Shown: positions 29,866 to 40,317 of the stretch, in pieces
How positions within the stretch are numbered: position 1 is the first letter of the stretch
Layout of the letters: each line of letters starts with the position of its first letter
NCBI GenBank assembly: GCA_947396885.1
Contig: OX377204.1
Location: 18,731,706 to 18,795,705, forward strand
DNA from: Heligmosomoides polygyrus polygyrus
Lineage: Eukaryota > Nematoda > Chromadorea > Rhabditida > Heligmosomidae
Direction of reading: 5' to 3'
DNA length: 64,000 nt
Notes under the pieces: generated by a model
Seen by the model: only the letters and a program-made list of their open reading frames with translations
The model's database searches: none
What the model was told of the DNA's origin: nothing
Program-made: the position numbers and the translations under genes

Positions 29866-30766
29866 TCTCGTACATCGATCATGAAGACAATGCGAACTGC
29901 CCTTGCCCATATGTACGTCTCCTTCAGAAGAAGTCCTTCGCTCTTCCCTTTCCACCTGCTCTCCCTCCTGCCTTCTCTTCCATTTTCTTCTGCTGAACGT
30001 GTCTTAACCGATCGATCCTCGAAGTGCTGCAGCGGTTTCAGGCTTCCTTCCTTCTGATTTCCTTCTATTTTCATGAAAAATTCCGTTGTGTTTGTGTGCT
30101 CATGATACAGTTGCTCTAAAGTTCCTGGATTCACTTTCAAAATTCACTTTTAATTCGACACATATTTTGCCAACGTTTTTATTAGCCCTGCTCTACGCAT
30201 GTTGGCTTACACTCTAACGTTTCCTGCAAAATCTAGCATCTTTTTCTTAACTTCCTAGAGTTTACTCTTATTATTGCACTCAGATTTCTGTTGTGTTACA
30301 TATCTATGCAAGCGAAGAATAAATTGTAAAGCAATCTCAAAAAAAGTTTCGAGAAAGAGGCTTCGCGCAGATTGAGCTTTATTTTTGAAGAGCAAACCAC
30401 TTTCAAGCGTCTGAAGCAGGCTCAATTTCCTGCTGCATTCCTAGTTGGTGGTGGCCGCTTTTGAACAACTTCATTAGAACTGATTGTGCTCAATACTGAA
30501 ATATGCCGAACGCACTCGTTCCTTAGGAAACAACTGCACTACCGAAGTCAAACAATTAACACAGAAAACATGAGAATATATAAAATTTGCAAGCGTCGTC
30601 GGGTCGTTTGCAAATGATTAGGACGTGAAGCACATTGCATTATCAGTGTCCAAAAGGTTAGCTCTGATTAATGAAATCATAGCTTTTTATTTAATTTTAC
30701 TGGTATTATCTGCTTTATCTAGAAGATGATCCGTGCTGGGAGAAAATGTGGTAAGGAGGTCCTCTC
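29866..30766. other. 3' flank of the mosaic gene
   Basis: Probable 3' UTR to about 30340, then AT-rich intergenic DNA. No further exon recognised. Confidence 0.4.
30318..30323 (+). promoter_or_regulatory. Candidate polyadenylation signal AATAAA
   Basis: AATAAA about 450 bp after the stop of the mosaic gene; no earlier canonical hexamer was seen. This is a weak signal by itself in AT-rich DNA. Confidence 0.4.
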
Positions 30767-30770
30767 TTAA

Positions 30771-31460
30771 CACATTGACGACAATATGAGCCACCGGTGG
30801 CTTATAACATTTCGCGCTATTTTTTGCTCTGCTGCCTTTATGGATGTTTTTTCTGTTTCCCAATCATCTTTGACAGGAGAATGTCCAACAGCAATAAGCA
30901 AGAAAAATGTCGTTGCTTCCATTACACATATCGGATTTTAAAAATTTACTGGGAAGGAGACCAATTCTACAGTCATATCAATTCAAATCAGTCTTTTTCG
31001 GCCAAGTTCGCCCAAGGAGGTAATTTGGAGTGCTGATCACGAAACTGACACCCGTTTTCAAAATTTCGGTCGATTACGGTGGGTTACGGTGGGTGCGATA
31101 AGACTGTCGGCGTCATCGTTACCGATTTTGCCCAAGCTTCGTCTACGAGACCGTGACTGCGACAGCCTTACTCACCCGTACCTACCGTAGCCTACCGCAA
31201 TCGGCCGAAATTTCGAAAACGGATGTCAGGTTCGTGTAAAAAGTTTTTAATTCAATATATGTAATGAAAACAACGACATCTTTCTTACTTATTGTTGTTG
31301 GACATTCTCCTATCACAAGCGATTAGGGAGCAAAAAAAAACTATAAAAATGTACACCAAACAAAAAAGTGGTCCACGAGGGACATTATGAGCCACCGGTG
31401 GCTCATAGCGCACGCGTCCCAGGCGGCAGTCTGCCTCAAAACGCAATTGTCGTCAATGTG
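30771..31460. mobile_element. piggyBac-like foldback MITE
   Basis: Exact TTAA lies outside both ends (30767-30770, 31461-31464). The ends are CACATTGACGACAAT in inverted orientation, followed by ATGAGCCACCGGTGGCT in both arms and further inward by matching ATGTCCAACA blocks. TTAA targeting is the hallmark of piggyBac elements. The centre (31019-31235) is occupied by MITE family B sequence. Confidence 0.85.
31019..31235. repeat. MITE family B internal unit inside the piggyBac-like MITE
   Basis: Palindromic, from CTGATCACGAAACTGACACC to its complement, with GGTCGATTACGGTGGGTTACGG inside, as in the 3507-4112 and 32055-33020 elements. Confidence 0.6.
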
Positions 31461-31479
31461 TTAATAGATTTACATCGGT

Positions 31480-31692
31480 CTTTGGTACATGTCGCGTAGA
31501 TGAGCAGCATTGGTAGGTGGGAGCGCGCTAGCTAATAGTAACCAAGCAGAGCACAGGTCGAACGCATTCCGGCCCATCAGGGTACCAACTGTACATGCCC
31601 CCTCTGAATTGCATGCCCATTCCATGCAATCTGATTGGTTTAGGCGTTCCCACCTACAAATGCTGCTCACCTACGCGACATATACCCGGTCT
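31480..31692. mobile_element. MITE family A copy
   Basis: Inverted ends GGTACATGTCGCGTAGATGA and TCACCTACGCGACATATACC, with GCAGCATTGGTAGGTGGGA repeated as its complement. The best preserved member, starting only 20 bp from the piggyBac-like MITE. Confidence 0.7.
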
Positions 31693-32054
31693 TTTTTATA
31701 GGTTCCCCTCCCGGCTTCGAAGTCTTAAGCTGAGTATCTGGGTTGGTCATTTTGCTGTTTTCTATGTTCGTGCCCCCTTATTGTATTCCGTTATGTCGAG
31801 AAATCGCTTAGGAGCGTCACCTCCCAATTAGGATTGCACCAATTTCCTACAGAATCTATAGTCGAGTGCAAGCCCAGTTGGAGAAGACTGCCCCTTAAGA
31901 ACGTCAGAACGAAAAGATTCACAAAATAAGCAATACCACATTGAAAAAAACCAACTTCGGAGTTTGAAACCGCTGATTCTAAATCAGTTCCTGAATTCTG
32001 GTTGTGAGGAGGCACTCTTAAATAGTTATTTTTTTATGTAAACTTCTATGTACA

Positions 32055-33020
32055 GTGAGAGTAATGCAAGCACTATTGCACTTTTACGACTCCAAACGCC
32101 GAGGAGAGGTTGAAAAGATCGCCTAAACTTCGCCCCGAGGGGATAGCTGGGTACTGATCACGAATCTGTCATGGGTCCTTCAAATTCCGGTCGAATGCGG
32201 AAGGTTACGGTAGGTACGGTTGACTAAGGTGATGAACATCGATTTCGCACAAACGTCGTCTATGGGGTTATCCGGAGTGTTGATCATGAATCTGACACCT
32301 TACAGAATGGGGAGATACGGTAATGACACAGCGTGTAGACGGTCCCGAAGCGATCACAAAGAATGAAGGATAGAGGGCGGCGTTACTCAATCCCTTTTGG
32401 GATGCGCCACGCATTCTACTTCCACGGGATGCCGTGGAGGCGAATTGAATGCGTATTTGGCAACACAATGAAGTGCGGTAGCCAACTGATGAAATGAACA
32501 AGCGTGCGCTTTACTCTTCCCAAACAAGACTGGTTCCAGTTCACCGACCTGGAAGGATGGAAGGCTTGGTTAGCCTGGGAGAGAAATCCGAACCAGGAAT
32601 CTGATATCAGGTGCATGCGACAGCCCGAACCTCCTCCGACTGCGCTACACTCGCATTTGATCGTCTCATAGGATGTGCAAATTTGCGGAAAACCAATTGC
32701 ACACCTATCCTAACCTACAGTGCTCAACCGTATTTCCAGAACGACATGCTATATTCGTGATCAGCACCAAAATAACCTCCATAGGTTTCTTTTATAAATA
32801 GCCCCATAGGTATTTTTTTTACATTTTGGCAAAATCGGTGATTATGACCTCGACAACCTCAGTCCCCCGGATTTACCACTCGTTCGTGACCTGCCTAATC
32901 GGATAAAATTTCAAAAATGGATGTCAGATTGTGATCAGCATTTTAAATAACTCCTCTGGGTAAAGTTTAGGCAATTTCTTTTAATATCTGGAATGGTAAA
33001 AGTACAATCGTGCAATGATC
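32055..33020. mobile_element. MITE family B copy interrupted by a SINE
   Basis: The ends are GCACTTTTACGACTCCAAACG and a diverged inverted partner near 33000. The unit CTGATCACGAATCTG recurs inside. A tRNA-SINE (32358-32652, minus) lies within it. Confidence 0.55.
32358..32652 (-). mobile_element. tRNA-derived SINE copy
   Basis: Minus-strand copy with GCGCAGTCGGAGGAGG head, GGTTCGGATTTCTC and the GTAACGCCGCCCTCTATCC tail; about 295 bp. Confidence 0.8.
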
Positions 33021-33270
33021 CAATAATACCGTGTAATGTGCCAACGACGTCAAGTAAAGACAATTTGTAAATAAGCGGTTAAATAAGTAAAGGTCTATAA
33101 AAACGGAAATTTAAGTCTTTTAATGCGATATGAGGGGTGCGATACGTAAAAAGGGGTCCTCCGTAACAAGGATTGCACCTGTTTTTTAGAACCAGGTTGT
33201 TAGCACTCTCTTGAAGCTAAGGCTTTATTCAGAATTCATTTTTCTTCAAAAATATTGCGGTTTTACGCAG

Positions 33271-33483
33271 ATTCCAGCACTCAACTGCTTCTTTGTCCTA
33301 CAAGTGTAATGCTTATCAAGATTCTAATTATGTCTACGAACATGAATTGCCGGAACCGTATCCAACTGTCAGACCCTTTGTCATCGGCTCGAAGGCGAGG
33401 CTATCACCTCCATCAACCAGTTGTTATTTCACTAATTGGTTTAGCGTTCTGATTCTATTCACAGTTCCTCCTGGGGCTTATTA
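33271..33483 (+). CDS. Orphan exon-like frame with hydrophobic C-terminus
   Basis: An acceptor-like TTTTACGCAG precedes 71 open codons ending in TAG. The text includes SYKCNAYQDSNYVYEHELP, then YPTVRPFVIGSKARLSPPS and a hydrophobic end CYFTNWFSVLILFTVPP, which could be a membrane or GPI-type tail. The incoming phase 2 would fit splicing from the exon ending at 23137, so it could be an alternative last exon. It could also belong to another gene or be chance. No family recognised. Confidence 0.3.
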
Positions 33484-33949
33484 GTGGCTGTTAATTGACA
33501 ATAATATTATTGTGTTATCTGATGTCCCAGGTTTCCAAGGCTTATCTCTTTGGTATGGAGATGATACCTCTACAAGCCAAGCTACGTATTTACCCAACTG
33601 TATAGTTTCTAAAGATAGCTGTTTTCTTGCAAAACCTTTCATTCGTCGACTTCATGTGGAAAGTATGAATCTTCTTTGTGGTTACCTGAACCTGTAGGCC
33701 CATTATTTTTTTGCTCAACGTGAAGTAAAAACCGTTCGAGAAAAAGATGCTGTGGAAAAAATTGCAGAAATTGCGTGAGAAGAACATGATGGTTAGTCAC
33801 CCAAAATTTAAGATGACGCTTATCTCATTCCTACTTACATTCGTGTTCAGGGTGCGGCAAAATTACCCATGCACTGAAAATTCATGGCTTTTGACATCAA
33901 ATCTCGCAGATCAATTCTGACTATTAAAATTATCTACTACGAACATGAA

Positions 33950-34895
33950 AATTCAAAGCATGCTAACAGTTTTCGAAATGATTGCCTTCAGCCTCCACTC
34001 AGTCCTTCAGACGTTTGACAAACGCTTCGCATGTGGCACGCAGGTACGGCTCATCAATTTCGCCCTGGGATTTCGAAGGCGCTTCTTTAAGAGAGTCCAA
34101 ATTTGGGTGTCTAGTAGAGCAAGCTTTTTTGCTCTAAGACGGCCCATACAGAATAATCCATCGGGCTAAGGTCTGGAGAACTGGAAAGTCGTTCGTCGTG
34201 TGTGATGAAGTCAGGCAGTTGCTCGGCGTACCATACCTGGACTACCTTCTGCCAGTAGACTTCCCCGAAACGAGAATCGGCCTACGGCTTGAGAACTTTT
34301 TTCAAGATATCCGTAAACCGCTGCGTTGATTTTCACACCAGCTTCGACGAAAACAAATGGAGCTTTCCCTGAAGATGTGACTCCTCCCCAAACCACAACG
34401 GATTGAGGCTCATTCGCACTTTCCTGAAGTCATCCTCTGGCGGTAGCATCAGCAAGCGAGTCCCCAATAGCCCTCTCATTTTGAGAGTAGAAGGCTGGAT
34501 TCGACGTAAAAATCTTTTCATCGCTAAAGACGATGTCTCGAGCGCGTGCCACCGTGAATAGTTGCAGCAACCTTTTGCATCTTTCCAATCTCCTCTTCTT
34601 CATAGTATCCGTCAGGAGTTGGCATTTCTGCAGACGATAAGGGAATTTCTTGAGCTTTCCTCTGACCATCCTCCTCATTGACCATTCGCTTATTCCTACT
34701 TCTTTTGCCATCTGTCGCATCGATCTCCTGTCCGGATTTTTTCTCTCACGAGTTTTACATTTTTTCCGGTTGGTAGTTGTCATGGGACGCCCTCTTTATT
34801 TCCTATCCTCTTCGATCTTCAATTCCTTGTAGCGGTTTACCGTATTCTAAACCGTTCTTCGGGACACGTAAAGGATCAATATCTCTCGTTTGCTT
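33950..34895 (-). pseudogene. Tc1-like transposase pseudogene
   Basis: Reading downward: KREILILYVSRRTV, stop, NTVNRYKEL, stop, RGRP, then NPDRRSMRQMAKEVGIS (paired-type HTH), VFSDEKIFTSN (first catalytic Asp), MVWGGVTSSGKAPFVFVEAG, and SSPDLSPMDYSVWAVLE (last catalytic region). Stops and frameshifts are scattered, and the QQDGAPAH block around the second Asp is missing. Confidence 0.82.
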
Positions 34896-34904
34896 GCCGT
34901 CCCT

Positions 34905-35520
34905 ATTTATTTATTTATAGATGCACCATAAGTGCGCTATAAAAGGAACATGAATACACAAGTTCCAAATGAACTCAAACAAACTCAATACAATAACCTT
35001 AACACTGAACACCGACGAGACGAATAAAGGCAAGAAATCAATATGCACTGCAATTGGTAAAGTGTTTCGCAGCGATTCAGAAGCTTAAATACAAGGAAGC
35101 TGCAGTTACGAACCAAAACATCTAAAGAGATTATAAATATCAATTTGAACGAATAATAATTAGAACGCAGATAATTTCACTACATTAAATTGTTGTAAAG
35201 GACTGCATGGCACTCAATATAGCTATGGTTTGGTTCCGATGGAGAAAGGAATCACTTTCGAGCAGCTTAGTCAAACGGAAGCACCTAGGAGTCCGGTCTT
35301 ATTCCGGTCATATCTAGGCCTTCATTATGCTTCCATTCGTTGCTGCTTTCATAATAACTGAGGTTGTCAAACCGAACTTGCAGACGTAAATAGAGTTCTA
35401 TAATAGCACTTAGAAGGTTGGAACACTTAAGTTTTTGTACTCAAGTACGTATGAGTTCTAGAATGTTCAGTCAACATATATTAGGCAAATGAAGCGGGAA
35501 AAATTTAAGAATTTAAAAAA
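34905..35520 (-). repeat. LINE-like 3' end nested in the Tc1-like element
   Basis: On the minus strand it ends in GCGCACTTATGGTGCATC followed by an (AAAT)n tail, like the tail near 47812. It has no counterpart expected in a Tc1 element. Confidence 0.45.
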
Positions 35521-35674
35521 AAATTAAAATGTTTAGGTGCATGGGTAATTTTGCCACACGCTGTAGTTCTTGGAGGAGATCTACGACGATGTTGAGACTT
35601 GCTTCACTATAGCTGTGAAACGAATACGGATTACCACTTCTGACGGTCTTCTTGTAGAATATTAAGAGGGAAAG

Positions 35675-35985
35675 CTATAAAGGTCGGCGTAAGTCATTCT
35701 TTTTTGGGATGCGCCAGACACTCTACTTTTGCGGGTGGACGGTTGACCTTTTCCGTTACGATGGAAGTCTTCGCTGAACTTGCCGGTAACCGAACCGAAA
35801 CCTTGTATCCAGGGCGTGCGAGAGCCGGCGTCTCCTCGGAATGCGCTACCACGCACCCTTGTAGAGCTGTTTATTAATGATGAAGAACAATGGACGGCTT
35901 AATCACTTCCTTTGTGGGATGCGACTCACACTTCTTCTATCTTCTTCTAAGGGATGTCGTGAAAGCAATTTGAATGCGTATTTGG
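35675..35985 (-). repeat. Two degenerate tRNA-SINE fragments
   Basis: 35675-35870 and 35885-35985 match the SINE 3' half and body in antisense (GGGATGCGCCA..., GTCGTGAAAGCAATTTGAAT). Old copies. Confidence 0.5.
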
Positions 35986-36115
35986 TCTTTACCAGGACTT
36001 GTTGAGGCCAGCCAGATATTTGCATATTTATTCTATGAAATGTAATTCTTCTTCTTCTTCTTCTCCTGAGTGTTTAGTCCCGCGCAGTCGCAGGGTCCGC
36101 TGTTCTTGTGATCTG

Positions 36116-36787
36116 TCACCACCTCATCCTATCTAGGGCGTCATCTGCCGTGGCGCCGACTTCGGCGAGATCTCTTTTGATGACGTCCTTCCATCTTTTC
36201 CTAGGGGCTCCTCTCGGACGCTTTCCGGGTGCCTCGTAATCTAGGGCCAACCTTGTGGGGTGATCCTCTGGTCTTCTGAGGACGTGTCCATACCACCTCA
36301 GGCGCTGCTCTCTCATCTTCAGCTGGATCGGGGCAGTCTTCATCACTGCCCTAACATCCTCGTTTCGCAGCCTGTCCCGACGGGTCCATCCACATGCCCA
36401 CCTCAGCATCCTCATCTCTGCCGCGTGCAGTTGCCGCTCCTGCGCCTTACCCAGGGCCCAGCACTCACTGCCGTAGAGGAGGGCAGGTCTTACAACTGTT
36501 CTATAGAGCTTGCCTTTGAGCGTCCTGGAGCATCTACGGTCGCAGAGGATCCCTGTGGACTCCCTCCATTTGAGCCAGGCTGCGTTTATCCGTCCCCTGA
36601 CCGCCTGGTCCACACTTCCTTCCTCGGATAGGTCACTTCCGAGGTAGCGGAATTCTTCCACCTTCTCGATCGTTTCCCCTTGGCAGTCTAGGATCGATCC
36701 AGCGCACTGCTCAGAGCTTATGAACTTCGTCTTCTTCACGTTCAGCCGTAGGCCGTTGTCCGCAAGGGCTCTCTGCCACAGCTGCAC
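36116..36787 (-). pseudogene. RTE family 1 RT C-terminal part, after a nonsense codon
   Basis: Same frame as the reverse transcriptase upstream, resuming right after the [47 protein letters not shown]. It ends with a TGA where copy 1 reads Arg (RMRW*QIT against RMWWRQIT). Confidence 0.88.
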
Positions 36788-36805
36788 CTTCTCCTCCAGC
36801 TCCTC

Positions 36806-37927
36806 CTAGTTGTCGGCTACTAGAGCGATGTCGTCCGCGTAGAGGATCGTTCTGAGAGGGCCTTTCTCAAGGTGGTTCACTATAGAGTCAAGCGTCAGCA
36901 GGAAGAGGAACGGGCTCAGAGCCGACCCTTGGTGTACCCCCACTGTGATGTCCACTTTCCTTGTCACCCCGTGTGGAGTTCGTATCGCCGCTTTCGAGCC
37001 CTCGTACATGTCCCTTATGACCGTGATCAGACGTTCCGGGACACCCCTCCCTCGAAGGGCATTCCAGATTACGGTCCGAGCTAGCCTGTCGTAGGCCTTC
37101 TCCAAATCCAGGAATGCCAGGTAGCAGGGTTTTCGTTTCTCCCGATATTTCTCCATCACCTGACGAGCGATGAAGATGGCGTCTGTGGTGGACCTCTCAG
37201 GCATGAAGCCCCACTGCACCTGGGAGATGGGTACCATCTCCCTCAGCCTTGAGTCGACCAGTCGTTCGTAGATCTTCATCGTGTGTGAGATCAGTTTGAT
37301 CCCTCGGTAGTTGGAGTATTCGGAAGCGTCTCCCTTCTGCTTGAAGATGGGGACTATGGTGATGTTCCTCCAGTCATCCGGCATCTTACCTTCTTTCGTG
37401 ATTCTGTTGAGGAACTGCGTCAGCCAGTTGATTCCGAGGTCCCCGAGCACCTTCCAAGCCTCTACTGGCACACCGTCAGGCCCTGCTGCCTTTCCGAGTT
37501 TCATCTTCCGTATGGCCTTGCAAACCTCTTCTTGCGTCCAGGGTGGGATGGGTCCTTCCATTGGCTGTTCTTCCTCGGCCTCCCGACGAGGGAACTCTTC
37601 GTTCAGGAGTTCCTTGAAGTACTCCTCCCATCTCTCTCTGACCTCGACCGGCTTCCGTAACACTCTACCGTCAGCACTCTTCACAGTCTTCACTACTCGA
37701 ATGTCGAGGCTAGCTCTATGACGCGCCTTGGCCAGGCGGATGGCGAACTTCTCTCCCTCTGGCCCGTCTAGTTTCTCGTACAGAGCATCCATTTCCGCGT
37801 TCTTTGCCTTCGCTACAGCTGTTTTTGCCAGCCTCTTCAGCTTCCTGTAGGCTGTGAGATGCTCGGGTGCCCTCGTCTTTTGCCACAGCTTGTAGGCCTC
37901 CTTCTTCCTCTTCACCGCAGCCTGCAC
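36806..37927 (-). pseudogene. RTE family 1 reverse transcriptase
   Basis: 373 codons: [46 protein letters not shown] (catalytic Asp), VGVHQGSALSPFLF and YADDIALVADN (catalytic DD), then a TAG that separates it from its own C-terminal part. Catalytic residues are intact, so the copy was recently competent. Confidence 0.9.
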
Positions 37928-38263
37928 CTCTTCGTTCCAGAACCATGCCGATTTATTCCCTCTGGTTCCTCCCTTTGTTTATCCCAGGGTTTCCTTGGCA
38001 CATCTCAGGATTGTTTCGGCTACCCTCCTCCAGGTCTCATTCACGGGACCAGCTGGATCTGGAAGGCCTGCTTCGAGCACTGCCCTTCGTAGCTCGTTCC
38101 GCTCTGAACCCCGCAGCCTCCACCATCGGATCCTGGGTTCCGTCCTCACTTTGGGCCTGGTGGGTAGAGGTATGCTAAGGTCGGCTACCAAGGGTCTATG
38201 CTGTGATGCCACGTCTTCTCCCGGAATGACCTTCACATTCCGGACTGTTTTCAGGGCAGCCCT

Positions 38264-39115
38264 TCAAACCAGGATGTGGTCGACCTCCGTTCTTCTTCCT
38301 CCGCTAGCATAGGTCACCTTCTGGCTCTCCCTCTTCGCGAAGAAGGTGCTACAGACAGCCAGGTCGTGGGCGATAGCCAGATCCAGAATTCGTTCTCCAT
38401 CCGGGTTTACCAGGCCGATCCCTTTTCCTCCATGAACCCTTTCCACTCCTCTTCTGCCACTCCCCACATGCCCGTTTATGTCCCCTGCTATGGAGAGGTA
38501 ATCGCCTTCTGGGACGGACCTTATGGCTTCCTCGAGCGAGAGGTGGAAGTCATCCTTGTCGTGGTCGGAGCATCCGGTCTGCGGAGCGTAGACAGACATG
38601 ATGGTCCAGTAACCCTTCTTCGTGTCCAGCCGCAGTGACATGATGCGGTCGTTTATTCTTTGGACAGCCGCTACTGAATCCTTGAGGGACTCCGCGACAG
38701 CTATCCCTACCCCGTTCCTCTTGGTGTCCTCTCCGTTGTAGTACAGCTTGACCCCTTCTCCGATCTCCTTGGCTTTCGCCCCTTTCCATCGCGTTTCCTG
38801 CAGACACAGGACTTGTATCCTTCTGCGCTTCATCAGGTCAGCCACTTCCCTAGATCTCCCGGTCAGCGTTCCCACATTCAGAGTCCCCAGTCGAACTAGC
38901 TTCTTTAGCCGAGGTCGTTCGGCCCTCGGTAGCCCTCGCATACTGACCACAGAACTCGGGCGGGGGTTCTGTGCGCCACTTCCGGGTGACGTCCTAGCCT
39001 TTACACTGATTCTATTGCGACTTGTGATCATGGTTTTGTGACGAGGTTTCTCCATCAGCCGGCCTGTCAACCTGGGCCTGACGCTGGAACCGTTGCCATT
39101 TTTGCAATTTTTGCA
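38264..39115 (-). pseudogene. RTE family 1 apurinic-type endonuclease domain
   Basis: Motifs in order: [26 protein letters not shown] (catalytic Glu), SVYAPQTG, LSIAGDINGHVG (D-x-N) and RTEVDHILV, then a TGA. The frame continues past it (QHRPLVADLSI in place of SDH), with a second stop near 37980. The endonuclease would nick target DNA for target-primed reverse transcription. Confidence 0.88.
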
Positions 39116-39154
39116 GGGCATGGCGTGCCCGAGCCGGGAGTCTATGAAATATAA

Positions 39155-40317
39155 TATGTAATAGAATAAATATGTTATGTAATGAAATATAATATGTAAC
39201 CATGCAAAAGTAGAACAAAGCAACGAAACATAAGTTAGCTTCATTGTAAGCAGGAAATTAAAACAAGCGACTGTCATGCGGATTATCCTTAACACTGCTG
39301 AATACTGAACTTTGAGTTTTCATGGACGACGCCGAGAGCAAGTGGGAGCCTATGAAATCGGACGATTTCCAAAGATCTGGCTACTTAGATGAGCAAAATT
39401 TCAGAAAAAAGTAGATCAAAACGATTGCTAGCTTTTATTAACTGTAAAGGATGTACTATGCAGAGCGTACCACAAACGAAAGACGAAGGATTTATTTAAA
39501 ATGATTTATTTAAAAGTGCTTATTATGACCAGCTAGGTAGATATTCCCTGTGGGAGCAATTATCTCGAGCGGCGAAGGGAGTCTGCCGCCGTCGAGACTA
39601 TATAGATCACCGAATTAACTTTTTAAAGAACCACCGAATGCTACCTATATCATCGGATAGATCATCCAGGGTGGATTCGAATGGTGGCAATTATTTTCTG
39701 ATCAAAGCATTTTGAAGGGAGTCGTGGAAGTCGCGGTTTTCCGTCTAATCCTCCCAAAACCAAAAGACAGGAGCAGTATTGTAGAGTCAACCCAGTAAAC
39801 AGGAAAACTACAAAGCTACATTCTGAGGATAAGATATTTGAGTCTATAAGAGATAGATAGAGGACGGCCTTAGTCAACTATACTTTCAGGTATTCTTCAG
39901 GCATACTGAATGGATGGGATATCGCAGAAACATTTTTATTATTTTCTCCTTATGTTATTTATTAGATTTATTTATTGTAATTGGCCTATGAAGTGACTTG
40001 TGGTGCCATTTGTAAGATAGTGTTCTATCCTTGCCAGACAATTCCCATACAAACTCACCGACCTGCTCTGGCCAGGCGCGAGAAGTGGGCCGTAGGTGGA
40101 CAGATCAGCTCTCCGGGACATGGCGCGAGAATCGCAAAAGTGGGCGGAACCACCGGCCCATCGCGCAGCACTTGGTCATCCCGGTCATCCGGTCATCCTT
40201 TTGGAGGGCAGCCGGTTTTCTCCGAGTTTGGCAGTACACTGCCGGAGCTGGGGAGCATATCCTACTCACTTTGATAAGCACCTTTCCATGCACCCCGCAG
40301 CACGTGCTGCGCAAATA
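39155..40317. other. No gene recognised
   Basis: AT-rich, with short unrelated frames only. No clear repeat boundary. Confidence 0.4.

Larger units (their letters stand above)
33848..35563 (-). mobile_element. Tc1-like transposon, decayed
   Basis: 27-bp terminal repeats (CAGxGTGxGGCAAAATTACC...) in inverted orientation at 33848 and 35563; TA lies outside the right end, TT outside the left. A disrupted transposase occupies the minus strand, and about 600 bp near 34905-35520 is an inserted LINE-like 3' end with an (AAAT)n tail. Confidence 0.82.
36046..39142 (-). mobile_element. RTE family 1 copy 2, nearly full length
   Basis: 3097 bp with 12-bp flanks TATGAAATGTAA (36034-36045) and TATGAAATATAA (39143-39154), one mismatch, and a (GAA)n 3' tail. 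It carries the endonuclease and reverse transcriptase region in one frame broken by four stops. It starts within the tRNA-like head sequence seen complete in copy 1, so it is probably slightly 5'-truncated. Confidence 0.9.

Noticed and set aside
36260..36631. Plus-strand 123-codon frame repeated exactly opposite the RTE end at 5159-5530
   Set aside because: It is the antisense shadow of the RTE RT C-terminus and appears wherever that sequence occurs.
39116..39295. Methionine start and hydrophobic leader of the RTE copy 2 endonuclease frame
   Set aside because: These codons lie in flanking DNA beyond the target-site duplication, so they are not part of the element's protein.
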